Shown here one piece after another: positions 11,176 to 21,629 of a stretch of 64,000 bases of DNA (positions within the stretch are counted from its first letter, which is position 1; each line of letters starts with the position of its first letter). The position numbers were made by a program, and so were the translations under genes. Source of the stretch: Byssothecium circinans. Lineage: Eukaryota > Ascomycota > Dothideomycetes > Pleosporales > Massarinaceae. The stretch is from the NCBI GenBank assembly GCA_010015675.1, contig ML976993.1:869063-933062 (forward strand), given 5' to 3'. The notes under the pieces were generated by a model. It saw only the letters and a program-made list of their open reading frames with translations, was not told the origin of the DNA and did no database searches.

Positions 11176-12446
11176 TCACCTGCTCCCCCAAGTCGGAGAC
11201 GACCGTCTCTGTCTAAAATTCCCCTTCTCATCCGCAACCTTTTCAAGCGCCTTTTCAGCCCTGGCTTCCTGCTTGTCCAAGAAGCCATTGTAAAGACCCG
11301 GGAGAACGCGCTTGGAATCTAAACGCACGATTAGTCTCCATTCCGCAGAGGCAGAGGATGAGAAAAAAAGAATAGACGTACTGGCATGCTCATCCCCAAA
11401 AACAATCCCATCCGCACCCCTCTCCCCCGCAACCTTGACAGCCTCCTCCAACAAGCCCTCCCCAATCCCCTTGCCCCGGTACTTGTACCTCACCGTCCAA
11501 GCCCGCACAACCGCCTTGCCACGTCTCCTCTTCGCATGACCCTTTTTCTTGCCCCCCTCTGCATCCGCCCATCCCAGCACCAGAGCGCCAATGATTTCCT
11601 CGCCCCATTTGACCACAATCATGCGATCCGCGCCCAGCCACTCCCGATTGATGGCCTCGGCGAGTTGGATGTAGCGCGAGGTAGCCCACCGCACGGCGAT
11701 GAGGCAGGAAAAGGTGACGCCGCCGAGGGTGGTGAAGAGCAGATAGATGGAATCAGGGTCCGTGTAGAGGTACTTGACTAAGATGCCGATGAACAGCGCG
11801 TAGATGGCTAGGTTGATCGGATGGTATATCAGCATCTTGCTCGCCGTCTGTCGTTGCTGTGCCACGGAATCCGCGACTAGTCGAAGCCCGTCGATGCAAT
11901 CATCTTCCGTCTCCGCAGTGTACGTGGTTAATTGCGGGAGCTCGTCGACTGGGGCGGCAGGCACAGGCGTTTTTGGTGTTTCGGTCAACGACATGATGGG
12001 CTCGGCGGGCGATGGGTAGGGAATATGTGTCGCGATGGTGGAGAAGGCAAGGGGAGAGGGCGGAGGGAGAAAGGCGTTGTTGGGGGTGCAAAAGGTGCGT
12101 GGGGTGCCGAGGGGGGAGGGGAGGTCGGGGTCGATGCGGAGGTTTGCTGAGAGGGATGTGAGGAAAGCTGGCATCCTGTTAGCATCTTCATCTGAAGAAA
12201 ACCGCCGCATTCGTGAACATGTCGTCATTTGAACAATGACGGAACGTAAAGAGCAGACGTACCAGCACTCGTCCTGAAGCCAGGAATCGCAGGAATCAAC
12301 TTGTCACCACTCATCCCCGAACCGCTGGCGTAATGATTCGCAGCAGCAGCAGCAACTGGAACCTCCAGAAATCTCGACTGCGGCGGCGGTCCATACAACC
12401 CCGGCGCGACCTTGAGGTGTGAAGGAGGTTGGATTTGGCGACGCAT
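11176..12446 (-). CDS. membrane-anchored GNAT-type N-acetyltransferase
   Basis: Three exons (12446-12263, 12191-11382, 11318-11176) join in phase to 378 residues. The N-terminal half is a Pro/Ala-rich, probably disordered region. Two adjacent hydrophobic segments follow (INLAIYALFIGILVKYL and IYLLFTTLGGVTFSCLIAV), forming a hairpin likely buried in a membrane. The C-terminal part is a GNAT fold with RAWTVRYKYRGKGIGEGLL, where RGKGIG is the acetyl-CoA pyrophosphate-binding motif. A basic linker (GGKKKGHAKRRRGK) interrupts the fold. It resembles NAT8/Naa60-style membrane acetyltransferases in plan, but substrate and organelle are unknown. The exon 2 acceptor (ttcag before ATGAAG) was chosen because it alone preserves frame. 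Confidence 0.78.
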
Positions 12447-14512
12447 TATATCCGTCTCTTATTTTATTTTTTTCCTTCTCCCACCAACGAATCCGAAATT
12501 ACATAAAAGCAACGCGTGTACTAGAGCAAAAGTACTAGAGCGGAAAATAAAAGTCGACTAGCGAGTCCGAAGCGAAGAAGAGAACAAAGGTAACTTAAAG
12601 AGGTAATAGTAAGGGTTGTATATTTAGTCAATGGAAGAGAAACAATGATTCGAGAAAAAATGAAGAGGAGCAACTCCCAGGCAAGAACGGAGCAACCGAG
12701 GGTATATCTATTCGCTGTGAAGCCAAGGCCCGCAAGTGCAGCAAGCAAGCCAGCAAAGAAGGAGAAAATTCTGGGGCCCTGGGCCTGTCAAAACGCCAGT
12801 CGGGGTCCACCGTTTGTGTCTCTCTGACAACCCAGACCTTGGACCAAAGACGATCGTTCAAGCCGCATTGCTCACATGTTGTGTGATTGGATGGGATGGT
12901 GGCCATGATAAGCACAGGCCGGCCAGGCCAACTGCAGGCCTTGACCATTGAGTCGGCAGGCTTTGCGTTTTCGACGCCGCAGGCCGCACGAGAGAGATAC
13001 GAGACTTTGTTGGGGCGTCCGTGGTGCATCTTTGGTTGTGGTCACACGGGCGCTGTCTGGATCGTATCTCTCTCAATCATTCTCATGACGTCCCAGCATT
13101 ATTGTTGCAATGGGTACACGGGTTCCCAAGACATGGTGACGGTCGACGTCAAGCAATGCTCCAAGCTCCATCAAAGCAGAGTGTGGAGGAGAGACTGACA
13201 AGGCATGGCAACGTGGAGCGAAAAGCAATCTATACGTAACTAAGCGAGCTGAAACTGCAAACAAAACCTCCTTGTCTCAGGCATCCCCCCTGCGCCTTAT
13301 CCCATCCCCACCATCCATTCCCTCCACATCACGCAGCACAATCAATATCTATGATAATGCACTGTTGGCCAGATCCCATCAACCTCAGGCTCTGGCGCGC
13401 ACACGGTGAATATGCACCGTGTAAGAAAGTCTGCTTCCGCGTCATCCGCACCGCAACGATGTACCCTCGCAGACGATCTCTAATGCACTCTTCCACTCTT
13501 CCATCTCACTGGCGCACAATTCCTCCTCCACCCGAAACCCTCCCCATGCAAGTGAGCACAATACTAATACAGTCTCGAACCCTCCCAAAGAAGCAATACC
13601 CGCCATCATCGTGAACTTCACGCACGCCTGTTCCCCGCCTGTCCCGTCCATCCCAGCTCCCATGTTTCATAGTTGCGTAGGCGCTGTTTCAATGCTTCGC
13701 CAGTAACACGCGAGCATCACCACCGCCTCTGCAACCACTTGAGGCGTCGTTCGAGGACCTCGGATGGGACAGGTGGGAACGGGCCAGGTTGGCGGCTTGT
13801 TGGTCGAGGAGCGCGGGCGGTCAAACATCTGCGCCTGAGGATAGATTGATCGATGAATATACTTCTCAATGTGTTACGCACATGGTTGATTGTTTGCAGA
13901 TGGTGACCCCGCTCTCTCCATTCTCATACAATATGCCCCGACGTTATACAACTAGCATGGATATACCGAGTATGTATACATGAAAGCACCTAAGAAGGGG
14001 AAGCATGTCATTGACAATGAATTATGCTCATGCTCGCGCTGCAATCGAATGCAATATCTATTTCTTTCTAATTGACCAATCCAAGGCCTCACGTCTACAT
14101 CCAGCAATACTCCCGCTGTAATCAATCCAGGTATAGTACACGAAGCTCGAAACACGTTTGCCGGTTTTCGTAGCCTCTCTATTACTCTACATCCGGCACC
14201 CTATGGCTTCCACCAACATTGCGCACAATTGCGCAAGAACAAGACGATGCAGTGCAAATTCCACCGCATCTGCCGTATATGGAACCGTCATGTATGAAAG
14301 AAAGCGCAATGTCGACTCTGAACATCAACCGTAATGACCCATGTTCTTCCAGAATCTCCCGGGCCACAGGGCTCTCCAAAATGACATTGATGAAAAGTGG
14401 GTCTGATTTGTTTTGGCCTCGAGACGATGGCGCTCTTTGCCTCCAAATGGACTATACATCATGTCAACATGATCGAACATGTAAAAGAATACAAGACGAG
14501 TGTCCCATGGGC
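12447..14512. other. 2-kb intergenic region without a convincing gene
   Basis: Between the acetyltransferase start and the stop of the kinase gene. Frames of up to about 130 codons exist on both strands, but none shows a domain, a sensible start or conserved-looking composition. Presumed promoter/5' UTR on the left and kinase 3' UTR on the right. Confidence 0.5.
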
Positions 14513-17030
14513 TCACTTCTTCTGCTGCGTAGCTGGCGCGGATGCTGACCCAGAACCAGGCTCGAGTGTGTGCTCATGGTTGGGAGCTCGGAGCACCCTT
14601 CCGCCTTCTTCCTGCGAGCAGACCGAATTGTTCTTGACCCATTTGTCGTCTAGGATTTCCTGGAGCGTCGCGCGCTTCTTGGGATCGACTTCGAGCATGC
14701 GACCGATGATGTGTCTGCTCTCCCTTGGCAATAGGCGCAACAGCCGCCATGGGCCTTGTATCACTTGAGGATGTGTTGATTCCTTTCCACGGCTGCTGGA
14801 TGCAAAAGGCTGGGATTGATCGTCGTTGGTAACAGGATCCGAGTGAGACCCAGTCTTGTGATGATGGTGATGATGGTGATGAGGCGATGTACTAGATGCA
14901 CCCGACGGCATACGAGATGCGGGTTCGGATTGCGGGCCGGATTGATGGCGATCGTCGCGAGCTGCTTCGGGGTGAAGGTCCGTGGCTGATTTGGATGAGT
15001 TCGTAATGGTCTTGGGACCATCGTTGGGCGGAGCCACAAAGAGCTTGTAGGAGTTGTCCGAGACTCGTGGTGCTTTCCATGGAAATCTTCTCAAGGTCAT
15101 GCAGCAAAAGATGATGGCCAGGGACCAGATATCCGTAGGCTGGGGGTCATATTTGGAGAGATCATATACTTCAGGCGCTAGATAGGGATCGGAGCCGACG
15201 ATTCCTGCAACCAGTCAATAAAAATCCGGGTCACGCGAAAGGGTGCAACTTACCACTAGCCAAGACGATGCCATTCTCAAAGGGATATTTAAACACAGCT
15301 GCGCTACCAAAGTCGATAATCTTCATGATACCATGCTCGTTCACAACCACATTGTCCAATTTGAGATCGCGATGTGCTAGACCCATGTTGTGAAGATAGG
15401 TAACCCCATTCAAGATTTGAAGCGTGCAGCACGCCATTTCTTCGCGGCCCATCTTGCCCGTCATGACAATGGCAAAAAGATCAAAGGGGGCATACTCCAT
15501 GACGACATAGTAATTGCCCTTTTCGCTTACGAGATCCATGGTTTCGATAATGTTGCCATGGTGCAAGGTCGACCCTATACAAAACTCTGCAGTGACCTTT
15601 TTGTTGTACTCCCTCTCCGACTCGTAGGTATGCCTTGCACGGAATTGCTTGACGGCAAAAGTCACACCGTCGCTGCTCCTCTTCATCAAACGGACGGACC
15701 CGCCGGCACCCGATCCGAGCATTTTGCCAAATTTGCCATATCTACTCTCGAGTCCGTGGTCGTCCGCAAAGGGTACAGAGGCGCCACCTCCAGTTAGCGG
15801 TGGCGTCATTGGTGTCATCTTTTTGGATTTGATCTTTTCCCTAATGGAAGGCGCGGGCGATTCGGCACGTTTTGACTTTTTCTTTTCCTTTTCCTTGTCC
15901 TTGTCCTTGTGTTTGTGACCTCCCATCTTGAAGAAGCGCTTCAGTTCCGACATGGACCCGTGATGTTGCTGTTTTCCAATGGTCGAGCGGGCGTCACTGT
16001 CTTCTGCCGTGGTTGGGCGATTGTTCTTGGATCCGCCAAAGAAACTCGACCTCTTATCTTGTGCGGAATCATTGGCTTTTGAGCAGGGCAGGTTGAAAGA
16101 CGAAGAGGACGGTGATGCCTGCTTGTTCTTGCGTCCATCTTTCCCAAAGACGAACCGAGCGTCTAGCGCATCTATATTCCTTGGTTGGGGAGGGCGCTTA
16201 CTCCGGCTGTAAGGATCGTGCTTGTTTTCTTGTGGAGTATATGGCCTGCTGTTGGCCGGTGTCGAGGTCGCGGACGAATCCTGGCCTGGAGTAGGCGTTC
16301 CGGCCGATCCGGATGGGCTTACATCTCTCGACGCCGGTAACGAGTCGCCGGTCGGACCAACTGCAAAGGACACTGGGTGCTTGGGATGTGGCCCTACGAC
16401 GCCCGACATGTTTGAAACCGAGGCAGGCCGCGAGGTTGATTGTGGACTTGACCTTGGGGAGCGTGGTACTATCAACGACTGGTGCCTCCTGTCACCACCG
16501 GATATGGCATCCATGGACGTTGGTGGAGGCTCGTGTGGGGGGGATATTTGCGGTGTCACCATGGCCGGATCTCTCCTCTGCTCTGCAACGCCAGGCTTGC
16601 CATCATAGGAAGAGGTTCCTGCGGGTGTCAATGGAGGAGAATGCATGGCTGAGATGGTGGGAGACGGGCGAGCGCCGCTCGAATGGCGGTGGGAGGAGTG
16701 ATCCGAGGGAGTTCGCGAAGTGGGCGTGGACGAGGGCGAGGGAGCCTGGTTGTGTCAGTGTGCTGCAATATATCCATGGCAAAAGTAAAAGATGCTCACT
16801 CTTGAAGGTGGCAGCGATACTGGCTCATATCGGGCCTGGCATCGCGCATTTTGAAGCGTCTTTGAGAGTTCGCGGAGATTCTCCACGGCATCTGGCTTCA
16901 AGGGCTCCTGTTCGTCCCCGCCAACCCCAGCGAGGCTTGCTATATGCTGCAACGACTTTTCTGGCTCGATTTCCTCGTTGACGTCGCTAAAGCGGACGGT
17001 TTGGGCCTGGTCGTCGGCGTTGGCAGCCAT
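14513..17030 (-). CDS. HAL4/SAT4-type serine/threonine protein kinase
   Basis: 804-residue kinase from three exons (17030-16800, 16745-15254, 15204-14513). Residues 1 to about 400 are Ser/Pro-rich and disordered with a Lys-rich patch ([16 protein letters not shown]). The kinase domain starts near residue 410, with the glycine loop [11 protein letters not shown], catalytic lysine in [23 protein letters not shown] and YLAPEVY all present, so it should be active. The C-lobe is split by an insert of about 90 residues containing eight consecutive histidines (near 14852-14875). The HAL4/SAT4/HRK1/NPR1 group is fungal-specific and controls plasma-membrane ion and nutrient transporters. Which member this is cannot be settled here. 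It is divergent from svf1 across 800 bp. Confidence 0.85.
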
Positions 17031-17830
17031 GGTGCTTGGAAAGTCGCAATCGCGGAATTGTGGATGCTGTGAATGGAAATGGATGTTTCAATCAGCTAGG
17101 TGGGTGGGCATGTGTGAATTGGTCGGATAACGGAATAGCGCCAAGGTGTATTCCGCATAAGCTGTCGTAATTGTTTCGCAGAAGCCGCGGCCGCGCACAC
17201 CGGATACGACGACGACACTGCGAACGGCGCGCGGGACAGCAATGGTGCAAGAAGTGAGCAGTGGCTGAGGATACGAGTGTTTGGGTGGTGGAGGAAGGAA
17301 AAGGATAGAGAGGCTTTTGCCCCGCGATGATGTCTGGCAGTTTAGCGTCGGTCGAAGCGTGCGGAATGTCCGGATAAGACAGTCGACGACGCAGCGAGGA
17401 AGCAACGAAGCAGAGGAGGGAAAGAGGACCTGAAGTGGATCAGCAGGCCCAGAAGCTCATTGATGTCCTGGGCGTATGGTAGATTCTCCAATGGTGGGCA
17501 AAGTAGGATCGCGGTCGCCGGTCGCATCGCAATCATCGCATCCACGCACTCAATTCCACACCTCATTCTCGCCTCGACGAGTCATATTGTGTCGGCATCG
17601 TCTCGCCAATATCCGCGGTATATCCGACAGGCACATGCATCCAAGCCGTTAGCCCTGCCGATGCTTGTCGCCTTGTCCAGCAGTACTTGTACCTGAAGCT
17701 TGGCTACAACCATCCACCCCCTACAAGAAATTTCTGAACGAGAGCAAGCCGTTTCCCTTCAGATTTTTTGCCTCTTTACTTATATCTGTTCCGGATACTA
17801 GTGCCGAGACTCTATCCCAAGACGCGCAAA
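17031..17830. other. divergent promoter region, kinase/svf1
   Basis: 800 bp between two divergent start codons. Open frames on both strands are short and feature-free. Presumed to carry both promoters and 5' UTRs; no specific element identified. Confidence 0.5.
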
Positions 17831-19145
17831 ATGTTCCGCTGGGCCCAGCAGCAGTCAGTCTTCCGCCACTCCCGCCACGCGGCCGTCGGCATCCGCAAGT
17901 AGTGAATGGCGAAGACGCGGACTGACATGCACCAGGTTGGCCAACGTCGCCGGTACGCAGGAGCCCGAGTACGGACCGGAGGCCATTCACCCAGTGGGGA
18001 AGAATGAGGGCGACCCCGCCTTTTCCGAGCTGACCAAGGCCGACCTCAGGTGGAAGACGCTGGATGTGACGAATGCGGAGACGCAGACCTTTTACATCAA
18101 CGCCGACAGTGGCCACACGTGCTTTCTGCAGGTCATTTATAGCAATGTAGCGTAAGAGGTCCCGTCTTCTTGTACTATGAAGTGCTCATTCAAACAGTGG
18201 TCTGCGCATCACCGTCCAGTTCAACTGCAAAGTCTTCTCCCCCGGCAACGAAAAGCCCATTGTCTGGTCCAGCGATCCCCTTGCCAACTATGGCTTCGAC
18301 GAGGAGCAACACTCGTTTTACGCAGACGGCGTCTCGGTCGAGCTCTCCGAGGACGGCACCTTCTACACGATCAAGTCGGCAATCAACGAGAACAGCATGG
18401 TGGACGTCAAGATATCGCGGGCGGCCCCAGGCTTCATGGGCGGCAAGGACGGGACAACCTACTATGGAACCGACCCCAAGGCTCCGTGGGGAACGATGCG
18501 GCATGCGTTCTGGCCAAGGGCCAATGTCGAGGGCAGAATCATCACAAAAGAGGGCGAGCTCAACATGAAGGGCAGGGGCATGTTTAGCCATGCGCTGCAG
18601 GGCATGAAGCCTCATCATGCTGGCAAGTCTTTATCCCAAGTAATGGTCTTCTTGACTAATCTTTTGCAGCCGCGAGATGGAATTTTGTCAACTTTCAGTC
18701 ACCAACCTACTCGGCCATCTTGATGGAGTTCACTACCCCTTCATCGTATGGCTCCACTGTCGTTAGGGTCTCGGGAATCGCGACGGACGGTAAACTCTTG
18801 TTTGCCAACACCGACTCCGGCCATGTGAAGCACCTCGAGAGCAAACAAGACGCCGACAATGAATGGCTGGCCCCGACCGCCGCAAGCTACGCCTGGGAGG
18901 GCAAGAGCGAGGACGGCAAACCAGTCTCTGCGCTTCTCGAAGGCAGCCTCGGTTCGCTTTGGGACCGTGTAGATGTCATGGCCGAGGTGCCAGCATTTGT
19001 CAAGTCCATTGTTGCAAATGCGGCCGGCACGAAGCCCTATATTTACCAATACCGGCCCAAGCTGGAGCTGGAGATCAAGGTGGGCGAGGAGACTAAAAAG
19101 GAAGAGGGAACGGCGTTTATTGAGGCGACCTTTGTCGTCTCATAG
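17831..19145 (+). CDS. svf1: Svf1 family survival/oxidative-stress protein
   Basis: Four exons (17831-17853, 17936-18151, 18198-18622, 18670-19145) give 379 residues, the normal Svf1 length. Svf1 is a lipocalin-like protein that in yeast supports survival of oxidative and cold stress and has been linked to sphingolipid/ceramide handling. Family features are the N-terminal amphipathic [68 protein letters not shown] and a C-terminal [13 protein letters not shown]. The first exon is only 23 nt with donor GTCAGT. Intron 3 (18623-18669) uses a GC donor (gcaagt) with an AG acceptor. No GT donor nearby keeps HHAAARWNF intact. Confidence 0.9.
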
Positions 19146-19496
19146 GGAGAGGAATAAGGGAAAGGAATAAGGGAAAGGAACAAGTTGGATAGACCTACGA
19201 CTATTACGCCCACCTAGCTTTAATGAACTAACTCGGGACTGGCGCTTGAGAACCTAATGACGCGATATCTTTCTTCCCTCATGGAGTGTATTATTTCATC
19301 GTGCCTCTTTGTGTAAAATTAGAGGTTGGATACGGTCAAGTGTTCAAGGTCTCGATACGCGATCCGCCATCCTAGATGTCTTGGAGCTGAAAGTGTCCCT
19401 TGGATATATCTGTAATATTGATCATCTCCTTCACCGCTCCTTCTCTTTCCGTCCCGCACCCTCTTGCTCTCGTAGAAATATGCCTCTTGCGGTAGC

Positions 19497-19595
19497 GCGA
19501 AAGTGGGTATAAGCGCACGAACCATCTCACCCAAACCTCACCAAAAAGACCTCACTTTTGGTGAGATGGTCCGTGCGCTTACTTCTCACTTTCGC
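19497..19595. repeat. 99-bp long inverted repeat (hairpin)
   Basis: The left arm (19497-19531, starting gcgaaagtgggtataagcgc) is matched by the reverse complement of the right arm (19560-19595, ending tactcactttcgc-like sequence) with only a few mismatches. Inside it, ctcaccaaaa and ttttggtgag form a second nested pair. It sits immediately left of element copy B. Confidence 0.7.
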
Positions 19596-19600
19596 ATGCT

Positions 19601-19739
19601 CTCGGGAAATAATCTGTTAGCACTCGCGTCACCGTCAAAGCCCAAAAACTCTAATAAGTATCAGGTACTCAATCCCCTTGGCATAGTTTGCAGAGTATGG
19701 TTGTTGGCCTATTTTCTGTGACTTTGCTATCGCGAGAGC
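19601..19739 (+). repeat. short inverted-repeat element, copy B
   Basis: About 139 bp, opening ctcgggaaataatctgtta and closing gactttgctatcgcgagag. Both ends match copies A (648-787) and C (20308-20443); the middle has diverged. It lies directly upstream of the H4-variant gene. Confidence 0.6.
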
Positions 19740-19926
19740 TCACCGCACCTTTACACGGGTCTCGTCCCGTCTCGTGATTGCGCGTCGCGATTTATCGCTG
19801 TCGCGTATTGGTCCGTGCGCAGTTTCACCGGAACAGGCAATCGCCACCCAGGGTTCACTTACCAACCCACTCCCCGCACTCCACAACACCACAACAACCA
19901 TCTCCTACGCTTCCCGATTTATCACC

Positions 19927-20826
19927 ATGGTCAACGAGCGCCCCCACGCGTTCAGAGGCGTTGCGCGCTTTCCGGGGAGCCAGCGCCCGAATCACACGTC
20001 TTCTGGAACAGTGTCTGGAAGCCCTCATGGCTCTCGGGCCACAATACTTGGGCTTGGGCTTGGAAAAGGCGGGTATGTATTGTAATAAGCTGACGACTTC
20101 ACGTGCAAGTGCTGACGTTTGTCCCAGCAAGGGCCTCGGGAAAGGCGGGGCTCTCAAGCGTCACAAAAAGGTGCAGCGAGACACTATTCAAGGTGTCACG
20201 AAAGGTGATATTCGGTACGTCCTGTTGTTTCATCGTCAAGGTCGACTTTGGCTTGTGTCGACTACCAACCTGTGCTGCCCGCAGGCTGTCTCTCGCGCGA
20301 AGAGAATCTCGGGAATAAGCTACTGCAACTTGCGTTCCTAGCAAAGTCCAGCAACTCGGGGGTACAACGGACTAAATTACCCGTGGATGAGTTTTGCGGA
20401 GTATGGTTGTCGGCTTGTTTCTCGAGATGTTGCTACCGCGAGGGACAGCTTGCTGCTGCCCCTCAAATATCAGTCTTGATTGTTTACTGATCCCGCTACC
20501 AGCCGACTTGCTCGCCGTGGCGGTATCAAGCGTATCTCAGCACCGATTTATGACGATGTGCGGATGGTGCTCAAGTCACGGCTAGAACTGGGAAGTATTG
20601 GCAACCGCTCAATAATGAGAGTACCTATTAACAAGAACAGCTCCTCCGGGATATCATTGCTCTGGTTGAGCACTCAGGCAGAAAGACTGTGGCGGTGACA
20701 GACGTCATATTCACTCTGAATAGGGTATGTTATACTCGCTGCTGGTTAGGAACAGTCCGCTAACTCTTACAGCTCGGTCGCCCTCTCTACGGGTTCAACC
20801 CTTCCTTTGACGGCCGCCACCGTTGA
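19927..20826 (+). CDS. histone H4 variant, N-terminally extended
   Basis: Five exons (19927-20072, 20128-20214, 20503-20594, 20636-20724, 20773-20826) join in frame without stops to 155 residues; canonical H4 has about 103. The ATG sits in a strong context (caccATGG). Residues 1-45 are a novel extension. Residues 46-64 match the H4 tail (GKGGKGLGKGG, then ALKRHKKV, with an extra Leu before the K16 equivalent). The core keeps [34 protein letters not shown], then about three extra residues, [26 protein letters not shown] and RPLYGF, with seven or so extra residues at the end. Histone H4 pairs with H3 in nucleosomes. H4 variants are known in some filamentous fungi, with unclear roles. Intron 3 is only 41 nt. 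If it is not spliced, the frame ends at 20698 and the C-terminal helix is lost, so a damaged gene is the alternative. Intron 2 holds element copy C. Confidence 0.75.
20308..20443 (+). repeat. short inverted-repeat element, copy C (inside H4-variant intron 2)
   Basis: About 136 bp with the same ends as copies A and B: it opens ctcgggaataagctactg and closes gatgttgctaccgcgag. The right half (gatgagttttgcggagtatg onward) is the best conserved part across the three copies. It makes up nearly half of the 288-nt second intron of the H4-variant gene. Confidence 0.6.
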
Positions 20827-21629
20827 TTGGAAGCGGCGTGCGTGTTTTTCAGTTTGCTGCAATCTCGATAGGCGGAGTTATGGTAACGGCGAGTCTTTCA
20901 ACATATGCTTCATCCTTTCCTACTTTCCATGTACTTGGTTTTGGTTACGCTGCAAAAGGTCAACTAGTTGGGCTAGTGAATGTAACCAAATCAAAAGCGG
21001 TTAGGCGTAGATCTTTACTGCGCCACGGCGATCGTTTGAGGCGCCACAATCTCAAACAAGGTTGAACCTGGACGGAGTTTGTTCACGTCGTCGTCTCACC
21101 AACATGCTTCAGAGTTATGAATTAAATTTATCAAGAGTGCTGTGCATGGCTCCATGAAAGAGTGGCTAACAATTATTCCAAAGCTGAGGCAGCTGTCATT
21201 ATTTGAACGAGATGAAGCCGAGTCGTCGCCTTGTCGATCCGTACAAGTGAACTACATCATCGAGCGGTTAGCGGCAAGGTAATGTCTTGGCTTGCGCCGC
21301 TCCCTGAGTAACGTGCGGAGCTTATAATCAATCACACCACGGCAACTTTCTTTACTCCTCCTGTCAGTGCCTCTGCAATACTGCTTGGATTCACGCGACT
21401 TACACGTTGCACTTTTTTTACTATTTTCCGACTTTGTGTTTGGTACCATATAAAGCGCGCCGCTTGACGCGCTGAGTTGCCGCAAAAGAATCGAGGTCAG
21501 TCAGACACGATAAAAACGAGCAGGCGCATCAATCGCGGTGACCCAACTGTTTCGCTAACCGGTCACTCATAGCTCCATACCAGTCGTGAAAACTATTCCT
21601 TTGCTTCTCCCATAATCGTAACCACGACA
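20827..21629. other. intergenic, promoter of the PhoD-like gene
   Basis: 803 bp from the H4-variant stop to the phosphatase start. No gene. The right half contains a TATA-like element and is presumed promoter and 5' UTR. Confidence 0.5.
21449..21455 (+). promoter_or_regulatory. TATA-like element before the PhoD-like gene
   Basis: TATAAAG lies about 175 nt upstream of the ATG at 21630. The spacing suits a core promoter with a long 5' UTR, but no start site can be confirmed from sequence alone. Confidence 0.25.

Larger units (their letters stand above)
19146..19926. other. repeat-rich upstream region of the H4-variant gene
   Basis: Holds the svf1 3' flank, a near-perfect hairpin at 19497-19595, element copy B at 19601-19739, and then about 190 bp leading to the H4-variant start. 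No other gene seen. Confidence 0.55.

Noticed and set aside
12628..13029. 133-codon minus-strand frame in the long gap
   Set aside because: No domain, no conserved-looking segment and overlapping open frames on the other strand; probably 5' UTR or intergenic.
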